A stretch of 38,716 nucleotides of DNA from NCBI GenBank assembly GCA_012515235.1, contig JAAYYU010000074.1:1-38716 (forward strand), written 5' to 3'. Under the pieces are notes generated by a model. It made no database searches. It worked only from the letters and a program-made list of their open reading frames with translations, and was not told the DNA's origin. This document shows, in pieces, positions 24,930 to 34,777 of this stretch. Position numbers and translations under genes: made by a program. This DNA comes from Candidatus Anammoximicrobium sp. (lineage in GTDB: Bacteria; Planctomycetota; Planctomycetia; Pirellulales; Pirellulaceae). Position 1 is the stretch's first letter, and every line of letters starts with the position of its first letter.

Positions 24930-27203
24930 TTACTGAACGTTGCTGGGCGTTCCCTCGCGTTCCAGCTTGACCACAAAGTCGTAATCCTGCTGAGCCTTGC
25001 CGAGTTCACCGAGCTTCTTGTAGGCCATCGCCCGGTTGCGATACGCCAGCTTGTTGCCGGATTCCAACTTGATGGCCTCCGTGAAATCGGCGATTGCCTC
25101 CGCGTACTTGCCGAGCTTGGCGTACGTGACGCCGCGGTTGTTGTACGCCAGGCTCCAGGTCTCATTCAGCGAGATGGACTTCGTAAAGTCGCTGAGCGCC
25201 TCCTCCAGTCGGGCGGCCGCCAACAGGGCGCAACCGCGGTTGTAGTACAGATCCGCGTCCGGCTCCTGCTTGACCGTCAACAAATGGTCGTAATCGCGGA
25301 TGGCATAGTCGTAGCCGCCGCGGAGCAATTGGGTTTCGGCCCGGTCGCGGAGATAGGTGACGTTGTCGGGATCGTTTTTCAGCAATCGGTCGTACTCGAT
25401 CACGGCATCGTCGTAGTTGCGGTCCTCGACCAACTCCGTCGCCCGTTCGATGACGATTTCGTCGTCTTCGTCATCATCACCGTCGTCGCCGTCATCACCG
25501 CCTCCGCCGCCGACACCGCGGGCCCCGATCGGAGCCGCCGCCAGGATTTCGTTCATGCCGCTGGTCGGAAGCCCGGCGGCCGCGTCCGGCGGCGCTTGGC
25601 CGGGATTCTCTTTGGCACTTGCCTTAGCCGCCTCTGCCGCTTCACGCAACTTGGCCGCGGCGTCGGTCAACTTGGCCACGGCGTCCTGGGCTTTATCGCA
25701 AGCCTTTTCGGCCTCGCCCTTGCACGCTTCGCCCGGTTTCGAGGCCGCCGTATTCATCAGGTTCTTGACCGCCTTCATGGGCTTGGCCGCGTCCTTCAGC
25801 AGGTTGGCGACCTCCGGCGAAGCCTGCCCGATTTTTTCGGCGACCTTCTCGGCCTCGCTGTTGACGCTTTCCTGGTTCTGGCCGATCTCCTTGCTCTGCT
25901 CCGGACTCATTCCCTGCGCCTTGCCGGCTTCGCATGTCTGGGCCAGGCCCTTCTGGGTCTCGGCCGCCTTTTCCAGCGATTCGGCCGCGGACAGCAATTC
26001 CTCTGGCGACGCACCGCTGCCCGAACCCGGCTTGCCGCGAGGCACGGCAAAATAGCTTTGCGGTCCCGGCGGAAAAGCGTCCGTCGAAACTTCGGCGGTG
26101 AATCCGTCGTTGCCAGCGTTGTCAGCGGCCAGGAACTGGTCGGCTTCCGCGTTGAACTTGCCGTCCCCGTCCACGTCGCGATAGAAATCGCAGCTATCCA
26201 CAGCCACCTTCGGGCCGTTGGCCGCCGCACGCTTGTCGCCAGGTTTGGCCTCGCTCGGCATGCCTTGGGCCAACAAGGTGGGATTGGCTACCAGCGTGAT
26301 CTTCTCGCCCTTCATGCACTGCGGCGGATAAACGCCCAACCCGGGCGCCGCCGCGGCCTCACCGTACACCGGAGCCACGTATCCGGGGCCAGGACCGCCC
26401 CCGCCGCCGCCCCAGCCGCCGTGCCCCCCGCCGCCATGGCCCCAGTCGCCGTAATCGCGAACCAAACGCTCCGAAAACTCCACGTCGATCTTCGCCATCT
26501 GCTGCAGCGCGGCCATGCGGCTGACGTCGCCTTTGGTGGCGTTCAGCGGTTGCCAGGGCGTGACTTTCAAGTTGCTCTGGCGGGCATAGTTCCAGTACTG
26601 CTGCCACTTCTCGATGGCCTCGTCCAGTTCGGGCACGCTTTGCTTCGGGTCCAGTGCCAGCTTGCGCAGGTTTTCGCCCCGGTTCTTGTACGCCGACGGC
26701 AGTTTCGGATCAACTCGGATCGCCTCGTTGAAATCCTTTTGGGCGTTGATCAAATCGTTCTTCTTCTGATACGCCAAGCCGCGTCCGTTGTAGGCCGTCG
26801 CGTCCTGGGGATTTAGTTCGATGGCCTTGGTAAAGTCCTGGATGGCCCCGTCGAAATCCTTGCGGCTGGTCCGCGCCATGCCGCGGCTGATGTAGTTCGC
26901 CGGATTGGTCGGATCCTGGTTGATCGCCTGGGTAAAGCGGTCGGGTGGGCCCTTCTCCGCTTCTTTGGCCGCCTCCTGCTTCGCCACCTCGCCCTTGACA
27001 AACTTCTGGTCTTCCTCGCTCAACGTGCCCAAAGGCAGCAGCACGACCTTGCCGGTGCGGAATTGCAGTTTGACTTGCCCCTCCTCCATCCCGACAAACT
27101 CGGCGTCCACCTTCCCCTTCCCGCTGGCGTCCGTCCAGATGCGGGCCGAAGCGTTGGTGGCCAGAATCCCGACCAACAACAAAGCAAATGCCATCACTCT
27201 CAT
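24930..27203 (-). CDS. Exported SHD1 and TPR-repeat protein with calcium-loop and glycine-rich regions
   Basis: A 757-residue protein. Signal peptide 1-20 (MAFALLLVGILATNASA). SHD1 domain (SLA1 homology 1) at about 21-70 (WTDASGKGKVDAEFVGMEEG..). First TPR block at about 88-180. Glycine-rich run at 252-275. A planctomycete Ig-like segment at 330-390 with an FYRDVDGDGKFNAEADQF calcium-loop motif. A lysine/alanine-rich, probably coiled-coil region at 403-535. An aspartate-rich tract at 570-582. A second TPR block at 590-750 with four or more repeats. SHD1 in eukaryotes binds sorting motifs; in planctomycetes it is common on exported proteins and its role is unknown. Start at 27203 has AGGAG 7 nt upstream. 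Likely a periplasmic scaffold. A strong terminator follows. Confidence 0.88.
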   Translation of the reverse strand: MRVMAFALLLVGILATNASARIWTDASGKGKVDAEFVGMEEGQVKLQFRTGKVVLLPLGTLSEEDQKFVKGEVAKQEAAKEAEKGPPDRFTQAINQDPTNPANYISRGMARTSRKDFDGAIQDFTKAIELNPQDATAYNGRGLAYQKKNDLINAQKDFNEAIRVDPKLPSAYKNRGENLRKLALDPKQSVPELDEAIEKWQQYWNYARQSNLKVTPWQPLNATKGDVSRMAALQQMAKIDVEFSERLVRDYGDWGHGGGGHGGWGGGGGGPGPGYVAPVYGEAAAAPGLGVYPPQCMKGEKITLVANPTLLAQGMPSEAKPGDKRAAANGPKVAVDSCDFYRDVDGDGKFNAEADQFLAADNAGNDGFTAEVSTDAFPPGPQSYFAVPRGKPGSGSGASPEELLSAAESLEKAAETQKGLAQTCEAGKAQGMSPEQSKEIGQNQESVNSEAEKVAEKIGQASPEVANLLKDAAKPMKAVKNLMNTAASKPGEACKGEAEKACDKAQDAVAKLTDAAAKLREAAEAAKASAKENPGQAPPDAAAGLPTSGMNEILAAAPIGARGVGGGGGDDGDDGDDDEDDEIVIERATELVEDRNYDDAVIEYDRLLKNDPDNVTYLRDRAETQLLRGGYDYAIRDYDHLLTVKQEPDADLYYNRGCALLAAARLEEALSDFTKSISLNETWSLAYNNRGVTYAKLGKYAEAIADFTEAIKLESGNKLAYRNRAMAYKKLGELGKAQQDYDFVVKLEREGTPSNVQ

Positions 27204-27371
27204 GACTCTTCTCCTGTCAAGCTACGCGATCCACGTGCCACTGGATTTCGCTCCCCTGCCGCACGGCCCTAAGTGGTTGGTAGTAATGGAGCTAAGGGCT
27301 ACTCCGCGATCAACGCAGAAACGACTCGCCGCCGAAACATAAAACGCCTCGCCATTTGAATTGTACTCATT

Positions 27372-29453
27372 TTAGCGAGTTTTTGCCATGTATTTTGCCC
27401 AGCCCTTCCGCGACACCCCGCCGGACGAGCACAGCAGTCCGATCATCGTGCCGTTGTCCGCGCCGAAGACCAGACGATTGGGACCGACGATCATCCCTGC
27501 GGAACGAACGGCAACGCGAACGTTGGTGGACCAGAGACAGTGACCGTCCAGACGCAAGGCATGAAGGTAGCCGCCGTTGTCGCCAAAATACAGCACGTCG
27601 TCATCGCCGATCACGGGGATCGACTCCACCGCTCCCTGGGCATCGTATTCCCAGCGGACGCGATGGCTCGAACCGTCGACGCAAACCATTTTGCCACAGT
27701 CTTTTTGGTTGGTTTTCAGGATGCTGTTTCCGATGAAAATGTCGCCGTTGCCGCCGATCATGGGCGAGGACAGCATCTGGCCGGGAATGTGGACTTTCCA
27801 GGCTAGTTTTCCGTCACGATGGAATCCGTACAGATTCTCGTCACGCCCCGCCACGACGAGGATGCCGTCCGGAGTCACCGCGGGGGCCGAATTGATAAAC
27901 CAGTCCGTTTTGCCGCGGTTCTCCAGCTGGTCCCACAAAACGCGGCCCGCTTCGTCGCCAAGTTCGATGGCATACAGGTAGGCGTCTTCACAGCCAATGT
28001 ACAGGACATTCTGGTAGATCATCCCCGTAGAATCAAATTTCTGCCGGGAGCGCAAGAACGGGGTGTTCTTGAAGTTGCCCCTTGCCGTCACCTTCAGCAG
28101 TCCGCCGGTGTAAGAGGAAATGTAGGTGTTGCCGTCGGCGTCCACGACCGGCGCGGCCCAGCCCAGCGGCTCGCCGACGGGCACCGGATCCCATTCCCGA
28201 CAACCGCCTTGATCGACGCAATGCAGCCAGCCGTCCCCGGAATGCACGCGAATCAAGCCGTCGCTGCCCAGTACCGGCGAACCCGGCACATGAGCCACGC
28301 AGTCGTATTGCCAGAGCACTTCCAGGCCGCTGTTTTTCCAATCGAAGGCCACGAGTTGATGCCCGAAGCAGGCGGCAAACTGAGTCTTGCCGAACTGCAC
28401 TGGGCAGCAGCGCACGGGCGCTGTGGAGTAAGGTTGGCCGGGGATCTGCTTGGGCCAGATCCACATGGGCTTGCCGGGGACTTTTTTGTCCGCCGCCTTG
28501 GGAGCCGGTTCGGGGGCCGCCTGTTCTTCCGTTTCCAGAGGCGTGGGGGCCGACGGGCGAGCGGCCGGAACCGGTCGGGACGCCGCGGGCGTGCGGGGCG
28601 GAACAGATTTGGGAACCGGCGGTGACGGGGGCGCGGACACGGGCGGGATGACAACGGCCGAAGGCTCCGCATCCCACGCAGACTCCGAGCCGTCGACCGT
28701 CGGCTCCGTCCAACTCGGGACAGCCTCCAAGTCCACTACTTCCTCGCCGTCGTCCGCTTCGTCGCTCGGCGCCGGCTCGGTCCACGCGGGGACCTTCGGA
28801 GCTGCCGGCGGCGGGGCCGCCGCGGTTGGTTTCATCGCCGGTCGGCGAGGCGGCGGGGCAGTCTTGCCCTTTGGCGGCTTCTTCGCCGCTTCCGGCGTTT
28901 GAGCCATCGGCGGCAGTTGAGCAGCGTCGGAGGGCACCACGTTCTCGATGTGAGCCGAGCCCGCAGAGGGCGGCACTGTGGTCGTCGGCCTGGCAGCCGA
29001 CGGCGGCAACGGAGCGGGCGGCGCTGGCGATGCGGGCGGACGAGCGGCCGGCGCTGGCGGCGCACCGACTGGGGCGGGCGGCAGCGGGGCCGGCGGAATC
29101 GCCGGCGAAACGGACGGCGTGGGGGGCTGAGCCGGCGCGACGGGCTGCGCCACGGGCGCAGCCGGAGTCCACGCCGGCGCGGTCGGCGCGACGCCTGCCG
29201 GCGATCCGGGAACGGGCGGCGCATTGCGGATGACGGGGCCCGTTGGCGCCGGCCCTGCCGGGGGCAACGGGGCCGGTGGTGGCGGAGCGCCACCGACAGA
29301 CGCGGGCCGCACCGGACCAGCGGTCGGCGTCGCTCCGCCGGCCGGTTTTTCGCGGAACAGCCCGATCCGCTTCTGACCACAAGCCTGACAACTGAGCGGC
29401 GGAGTCGGCCGCCGCACCTCAGCACCGCAATTGACACAAACGAAAGTCTTCAT
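27372..29453 (-). CDS. Zinc-ribbon, proline/alanine-rich linker and PQQ-like propeller protein
   Basis: A 693-residue protein starting at 29453 (MKTFVCVNCG). It opens with a four-cysteine zinc ribbon (C6, C9, C22, C25). Residues about 35-340 are a low-complexity proline/alanine linker broken by an acidic patch (SDEADDGEEVVDLEAV). Residues about 355-693 form a PQQ-like/BamB-type propeller with repeats such as SSPMIGGNGDIFIGN, SIPVIGDDDVLYFGDNGGYLHAL and NRLVFGADNGTM. No signal peptide is visible, which together with the zinc ribbon suggests a cytoplasmic location, unlike most propellers of this type. No good Shine-Dalgarno. The SHD1-TPR gene follows after 168 bp. Confidence 0.85.
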   Translation of the reverse strand: MKTFVCVNCGAEVRRPTPPLSCQACGQKRIGLFREKPAGGATPTAGPVRPASVGGAPPPPAPLPPAGPAPTGPVIRNAPPVPGSPAGVAPTAPAWTPAAPVAQPVAPAQPPTPSVSPAIPPAPLPPAPVGAPPAPAARPPASPAPPAPLPPSAARPTTTVPPSAGSAHIENVVPSDAAQLPPMAQTPEAAKKPPKGKTAPPPRRPAMKPTAAAPPPAAPKVPAWTEPAPSDEADDGEEVVDLEAVPSWTEPTVDGSESAWDAEPSAVVIPPVSAPPSPPVPKSVPPRTPAASRPVPAARPSAPTPLETEEQAAPEPAPKAADKKVPGKPMWIWPKQIPGQPYSTAPVRCCPVQFGKTQFAACFGHQLVAFDWKNSGLEVLWQYDCVAHVPGSPVLGSDGLIRVHSGDGWLHCVDQGGCREWDPVPVGEPLGWAAPVVDADGNTYISSYTGGLLKVTARGNFKNTPFLRSRQKFDSTGMIYQNVLYIGCEDAYLYAIELGDEAGRVLWDQLENRGKTDWFINSAPAVTPDGILVVAGRDENLYGFHRDGKLAWKVHIPGQMLSSPMIGGNGDIFIGNSILKTNQKDCGKMVCVDGSSHRVRWEYDAQGAVESIPVIGDDDVLYFGDNGGYLHALRLDGHCLWSTNVRVAVRSAGMIVGPNRLVFGADNGTMIGLLCSSGGVSRKGWAKYMAKTR

Positions 29454-29932
29454 GATCCAGATCTTGATCCCGGCATCCGCGTGGTTCCAAGAAGCCCCGC
29501 TCGACACAAGCTGCGCCCGCGGCTTGCCGGCGGAGAAATCCGGCTCTTGCCAATTGCCGGACTTCTGGAGCGGCGACTCGTTTCTGGCCCCGGCCCCAAC
29601 CTCTGACTCCTTTGATTCTAACCCGATCACCCCCGCGCGTGCCAGCACAGGCCGTATCTTTCCTTCTGCCCAGTTGGGGGCTCCGGCCTGTTGACACCGC
29701 CGACTGTTCCGGCGGGCAAAGAGGATGGCGTGCCGACGGCTCAGCACCGGTCGACAAAGACTGCCCGTTTTCCCGCCAGTGTGTCTGGCTCGATTCGCCG
29801 TCGAGACCTGCGGACATCCTGACCGGTCGCCCTGGGGTCTTGGTCCATCGGCGGGAAGGGCGATAGAATCAGGCAAAGCGGCGCGTCCCCGGACCTGCCG
29901 TTCGTCCCTTGCAGTTGCCGGCGCATGTCCGG
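29454..29932. other. Divergent intergenic region upstream of the propeller gene
   Basis: No gene recognised. A weak plus-strand -35/-10 pair (TTGGTC, 18 nt, TAGAAT) lies near 29840-29875 and could serve lhr. Otherwise only short GC-rich hairpins. Confidence 0.4.
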
Positions 29933-30020
29933 GGGACAGACGCTTCAGGCTTCGCGCCCGACGGTCAATCGGGCGGTTGGTCCGTGGCCGGCCAAGGTTG
30001 CGGATTGAAACGCCTGTCCC
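29933..30020. repeat. 88-nt inverted-repeat element with GGGACAG ends
   Basis: Ends gggacagacgcttc (29933-29946) and gaaacgcctgtccc (30007-30020) are complementary at 12 of 14 positions. An inner perfect hairpin cgcccga/tcgggcg (29955-29975) lies between. The terminal core matches the elements at 36577 and 13046. It ends 39 bp before the lhr start codon. Confidence 0.65.
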
Positions 30021-30046
30021 AATTCTGACGTGTCCCAATTCTGACG
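30015..30046. repeat. Perfect 16-bp tandem duplication before lhr
   Basis: The unit tgtcccaattctgacg occurs twice without a gap, the first copy forming the end of the 88-nt inverted-repeat element. It may be a duplicated repeat terminus. It ends 13 bp before the lhr ATG, where a ribosome binding site would be expected. Confidence 0.85.
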
Positions 30047-30059
30047 CGGCGAAACTCGT

Positions 30060-33000
30060 ATGACGGCCTCTCCAACCAAGGACTCCGAATTGGCACTGGG
30101 GCATTTTCACCCCACGTTGCGGCGCTGGTTTGGGGATGCGTTTCGCGAGCCCACCGCGGCCCAGAAGCTGGCTTGGCCGGTGATCGCCAGCGGAGTCAGT
30201 ACGCTGTTGCTGGCGCCCACGGGCTCCGGAAAAACGCTGGCGGCCTTCCTGGTGGCGATTGACCGGATCATGTTTGGGCCCCGCGACGAAGCCCGAGAAA
30301 AAGGCGTTCGCGTCCTGTACGTGTCGCCGCTCAAAGCGTTGGGGGTCGATGTCGAGCGGAATCTGCGGTCCCCGATTGCCGGCGTGCGGGCAGCGGCGGA
30401 CAGAGACGGCATCGACTATCACCTGCCGTCCGTCGGCGTCCGATCGGGAGATACGCCTTCGTCCGAGCGGCATCGGTTGACCCGCGAGCCGCCGGAGATC
30501 CTGATCACCACGCCGGAGTCGTTGTACCTGATCCTCACGTCGCGAGCCCGCCAGACGCTGCGGACGGTCGAGACCGTGATTGTCGACGAGATCCACTCGC
30601 TGGTCCGCTCGAAACGCGGCTCGCACTTGTTCCTGTCGCTCGAACGGCTGGAAGTGCTGCGCCGTACCGACCGGGAAAACGGTACGCCGTTACAGCGGGT
30701 CGGACTGTCCGCCACGCAACGCCCGCTGGACGAAGTGGCTCGCCTGCTCGGCGGCGCGGAAGCCAGCGGCGACGCCCAGCAGTCGCCGAGCCCGCGTCCC
30801 GTGCAGATCATCCAGGCCGGCCGGGGCAAACAACTGGACTTGACGGTGGAGGTCCCGGTGGAGGACATGGCGCGCATGGCCGAGCCGCAGTTCCAATCCG
30901 GTTCGGCCGCCGCCGGGCCGGCGCTGCCCTCGATCTGGCCCGCGATCCACCCGCGGCTGGTCGAGTTGATCCGCCAACATCGCTCGACGATGATCTTTGT
31001 CAACAGCCGGCGATTGGCCGAACGGCTGGCCGCCTCGATCAACGAGCTGGCGGGCGAAGAAGTCGCCTTGGCGCATCATGGTTCGATTGCCAAGGACACT
31101 CGGCTCCAGATCGAAGACCGCCTGAAACGCGGGCAGTTGCCGGCAATCGTGGCCACCTCGTCGCTGGAACTGGGCATCGACATGGGGGCGGTCGATCTGG
31201 TGATCCAGATCGAATCGCCGCCGTCCATCGCGTCCGGAATCCAACGCATCGGCCGGGCCGGGCACCACGTGGGCGCACGATCCACCGGAATCGTGTTTCC
31301 CAAGTACCGCGGCGACCTGCTGGCCTGTTCGGCGGCGACCCAACGGATGATGAACGGCGAAGTCGAGGAGACGTTCTACCCGCGCAATCCGTTGGACGTC
31401 CTGGCTCAGCAGTTGGTGGCGATCATCTCCGGCGGGCGGATGTCGGTGGACGAGCTGTACGCCACGGTCCGCGGCGCCGCGCCTTTTGCGGACTTGCCGC
31501 GGGCCACCTTCGAGAACGTTTTGGATCTGCTGGCCGGCCGTTATCCGTCGGACGACTTTTCGGAATTGCGGCCGCGGATCAATTGGGACCGCATCGCGGG
31601 CGTGGTGTCGGCGCGTCAGGGCGCTCAGCGGGTCGCGATTCTGAACGCCGGCACGATCCCCGACCGGGGGCTATACGGAGTCTACCTGGCGGATGCGGAA
31701 GGCAAGGGCAGCCGCGTCGGCGAGTTGGACGAGGAGATGGTCTTCGAGACGCACGCCGGAGACGTGTTCCTGCTGGGCGCTTCGTCCTGGCGCGTCGTGG
31801 ACATCACGCACGACCGCGTCCTGGTCACGCCGGCGCCGGGCGAACCCGGCAAGATGCCGTTCTGGAAAGGCGACGGACCGGGCCGGCCGGCGGAATTCGG
31901 CCGGGCGATCGGCCAACTGGCCCGCCGCCTGGTGCGCCAACCGCGGGACCAGGCCGAATCGTCGTTGATCGAGGGGCACGGACTGGACCGCCGCGCCGCC
32001 AGGAACCTGCTTGACTATCTGCACCTGCAAGCCGCCGCGACGGGCGACGTGCCCAGCGACACGACGATCGTCCTGGAGTGTTTCCTGGACGAAGTCGGCG
32101 ATTGGCGGATCGTGATCCTCTCGCCCTTCGGAGCGCGGGTTCACGCGCCGTGGGCTACGGCCGTGGCGGCTCGATTGCGGGAGGAAACACCGGGCGAAGT
32201 GGACCTGCTCTGGTGCGACGACGGGATCGTCTTCCGGCTGCCGGAATCCGACGCTCCGCCGCCGGTCGAGTTGTTCTTCCCGCCGCCGGACGAAGTCGAA
32301 GACCTGGTCGTCCGCGAACTGGGCACAACGGCCCTGTTCGCCGCCCGCTTCCGCGAGAACGCGGCGCGCGCCCTGCTGCTGCCCAAACGGCGTGCCGGAC
32401 AGCGGACGCCGCTGTGGCTGCAGCGCCGCCGATCGGCCGATCTGCTGGCGGTGGCCACGCGCTATCCGGATTTTCCCATCGTGCTGGAAACCTACCGGGA
32501 ATGCCTGCGGGACGCGTTCGATTTGAAGGGACTGAAAGACCTGCTTCGAGACATTCAATCGCGGGCCGTCCAGGTGCGCATGGTGGAGACCAAGACGGCC
32601 TCGCCGTTCGCGGCGTCGGTGCTGTTCAACTACGTGGGCAATTTCATCTACGACGGGGACGCGCCGCTGGCTGAACGGCGGGCCCAGACGCTGGCTTTGG
32701 ATCACGCGCAACTCCGGGAATTGCTCGGCGACGCGGAATTGCGCGAGTTGCTGGATGCCTCCGCCGTAGATGAATTGGCCTTGGAACTGCAGCGACTGGA
32801 CGCGCGTCATCCGGTCCGCCACGCCGACGGCGTGCATGACCTGCTGCTGAAGCTCGGCGACCTGCGACGGGACGAACTGGCCGCCCGCTGCGACGCGCCA
32901 AGTGGCACGGACTACTCGTTGTCCGTGCCGGCAGCCGCCCGCTGCGACCGCCCCGAAAAACTGTCCTGCGTTGAAGACTCATCCCCGAGCGACCTGGACC

Positions 33001-34676
33001 GCTGGCTCGCCGAACTGCTCGCCGCGCGGCGGGTGATCGAATTCCGCATCGCCGGCCAGACGCGGTACGCGGCGGCCGAGGATGCGTCTCGCTTCCGCGA
33101 CGCACTGGGCATCGTCCCGCCGCCGGGACTGCCGGACGCGTTTTTATCCAGTGTCGAAGATCCGCTGGGCGATCTCGTCTCGCGGTACGCCCGGACGCAC
33201 GTGCCGTTTCACGTGGAGGACGTCGCAGCTCGATTCGGACTGGGAACCGCTCCGATCCGCACGGCCCTGTTGCGGTTGGCCGCCCGCGGCCGCGTGCTGG
33301 AAGGCGAGTTTCTGCCGGGCGGACGAGGCCGGGAATGGTGCGACGCCGAGGTGTTAAGGATGCTCAAGCGGCGTTCGCTGGCTCGGCTGCGCAAGCAAGT
33401 CGAGCCGGTCGCGCCGGAGACGTTGGCTCGATTTTTGATCCGCTGGCAAGGGATTGCCCGGCCGCGTCAAGGCTTGGATGCTCTGCTGGACGCAATCGAG
33501 CAACTGCAAGGCGCGGCGCTGCCGGCCTCGGCGCTGGAGCAGGACATCCTGCCACGGCGCGTCGAGGGCTATCGGCCCAGCGACTTGGACGAACTGTGCG
33601 CAGCCGGCGAAGTCACCTGGCGCGGCTGCGAAAGCCTGGGCCCGGACGACGGACGGATCGCGCTGTACCTGACCGATCACTATCCCAAGCTAACGGTGCC
33701 TGCGGAGCCGGTGCCCGGCGAATTGCCTGGCCGCATTCGCCACTTGTTGACCGAACGGGGCGCGTTGTTCTTCGACGACTTGGCCGCGACGCTGGGAGGC
33801 TTCCGCAACGACGTGCTGGCCGCCCTCTGGCAACTGGTCTGGGCGGGCGAGGTGACCAACGACACGTTGGCGCCGCTGCGTTCGCTGCGCCGAGGGACAC
33901 GGCGCAAAGACCGGACGTCCGGCCACGGCCGCCGCGCGTTTCGCTCCCGCCGCTTGACCAAGACGCCCGGTTCCGAAGGACGTTGGACGTTGTTGGCCAA
34001 GCCGGGCTCCGCAACGCCCAGCGCAACCGAACGGCAGACCGCGCTGGCCGCGCAGCTGATCCGGCGTTACGGCGTGTTGACGCGCGAGATGGTGACCAGC
34101 GAAAACGTCGCCGGCGGGTTTGCGGGGCTGTATCCGGTGCTGAAGGCGATGGAAGACAGCGGCCGCGTGCGGCGAGGCTATTTCGTCGCCGGCCTGGGGG
34201 CCGCCCAATTCGCCGCGCCCGGCGCCAGCGAACGACTGCGGGAACCCGACAGCCAAGACGACGGCGAGCAAGCCATCGTGCTGGCAGCCACCGATCCAGC
34301 CAATCCGTACGGCGCCGCCTTGCCCTGGCCGCCGAAAGAGGACGTCCAAGCCCGGCCGCAACGCGCCGCCGGCGCGCGAGTCATTCTCCATCAAGGCCGC
34401 TTGATCGCCTATCTGGGCCGCACCAGGCAGCAACTGCTGACGTTTGTGCCCGACGCCGATCCGCAGCAGACCGAGGTGCGAGAAACGCTGGCACGCACCC
34501 TGGCCAACCTCGCCGCACCCGGCAACCCGGTGTTCCTCACGAAGATCGACGGGGGCCGGCCGAGTGCATCGGACATGACGCCGTGGCTCGTCAACACGGG
34601 GTTTGTCGCCACCAGCAGAGGCCTGCTGCATCGCGGCGGACCGTCCGTCTCTGCTGCCGCGGAGGACGTTGAATAG
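30060..34676 (+). CDS. lhr: ATP-dependent helicase Lhr
   Basis: A 1538-residue superfamily 2 helicase, the full-length bacterial Lhr form. The helicase core shows the Q-motif-like PTAAQKLAWP (31-40), Walker A APTGSGKT (52-59), DEIH (176-179), SAT (217-219), and motif V/VI segments ATSSLELGIDMGAVD and QRIGRAGHHVG. The winged-helix and Lhr-core domains follow, then the long C-terminal Lhr-CTD (from about 880) typical of the bacterial protein. Lhr is a 3'-5' DNA translocase induced by DNA damage, linked to interstrand crosslink repair. Start at 30060 has no clear Shine-Dalgarno; a repeat element and a tandem duplication lie directly upstream. Confidence 0.97.
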   Translation: MTASPTKDSELALGHFHPTLRRWFGDAFREPTAAQKLAWPVIASGVSTLLLAPTGSGKTLAAFLVAIDRIMFGPRDEAREKGVRVLYVSPLKALGVDVERNLRSPIAGVRAAADRDGIDYHLPSVGVRSGDTPSSERHRLTREPPEILITTPESLYLILTSRARQTLRTVETVIVDEIHSLVRSKRGSHLFLSLERLEVLRRTDRENGTPLQRVGLSATQRPLDEVARLLGGAEASGDAQQSPSPRPVQIIQAGRGKQLDLTVEVPVEDMARMAEPQFQSGSAAAGPALPSIWPAIHPRLVELIRQHRSTMIFVNSRRLAERLAASINELAGEEVALAHHGSIAKDTRLQIEDRLKRGQLPAIVATSSLELGIDMGAVDLVIQIESPPSIASGIQRIGRAGHHVGARSTGIVFPKYRGDLLACSAATQRMMNGEVEETFYPRNPLDVLAQQLVAIISGGRMSVDELYATVRGAAPFADLPRATFENVLDLLAGRYPSDDFSELRPRINWDRIAGVVSARQGAQRVAILNAGTIPDRGLYGVYLADAEGKGSRVGELDEEMVFETHAGDVFLLGASSWRVVDITHDRVLVTPAPGEPGKMPFWKGDGPGRPAEFGRAIGQLARRLVRQPRDQAESSLIEGHGLDRRAARNLLDYLHLQAAATGDVPSDTTIVLECFLDEVGDWRIVILSPFGARVHAPWATAVAARLREETPGEVDLLWCDDGIVFRLPESDAPPPVELFFPPPDEVEDLVVRELGTTALFAARFRENAARALLLPKRRAGQRTPLWLQRRRSADLLAVATRYPDFPIVLETYRECLRDAFDLKGLKDLLRDIQSRAVQVRMVETKTASPFAASVLFNYVGNFIYDGDAPLAERRAQTLALDHAQLRELLGDAELRELLDASAVDELALELQRLDARHPVRHADGVHDLLLKLGDLRRDELAARCDAPSGTDYSLSVPAAARCDRPEKLSCVEDSSPSDLDRWLAELLAARRVIEFRIAGQTRYAAAEDASRFRDALGIVPPPGLPDAFLSSVEDPLGDLVSRYARTHVPFHVEDVAARFGLGTAPIRTALLRLAARGRVLEGEFLPGGRGREWCDAEVLRMLKRRSLARLRKQVEPVAPETLARFLIRWQGIARPRQGLDALLDAIEQLQGAALPASALEQDILPRRVEGYRPSDLDELCAAGEVTWRGCESLGPDDGRIALYLTDHYPKLTVPAEPVPGELPGRIRHLLTERGALFFDDLAATLGGFRNDVLAALWQLVWAGEVTNDTLAPLRSLRRGTRRKDRTSGHGRRAFRSRRLTKTPGSEGRWTLLAKPGSATPSATERQTALAAQLIRRYGVLTREMVTSENVAGGFAGLYPVLKAMEDSGRVRRGYFVAGLGAAQFAAPGASERLREPDSQDDGEQAIVLAATDPANPYGAALPWPPKEDVQARPQRAAGARVILHQGRLIAYLGRTRQQLLTFVPDADPQQTEVRETLARTLANLAAPGNPVFLTKIDGGRPSASDMTPWLVNTGFVATSRGLLHRGGPSVSAAAEDVE

Positions 34677-34777
34677 CATCCGCTCCGATGCGCAGGAACC
34701 GCGGCCCGTCCGGGAGGTCGCCAAGTCTCTCACGCCGGCCCGAAGGCGGTCCCGACCTCTGAGCGAAAGGCGCCGAC

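Noticed and set aside
24822..26816. 664-codon open frame on the plus strand
   Set aside because: Antisense to the SHD1-TPR gene; no ribosome binding site or recognisable domain.
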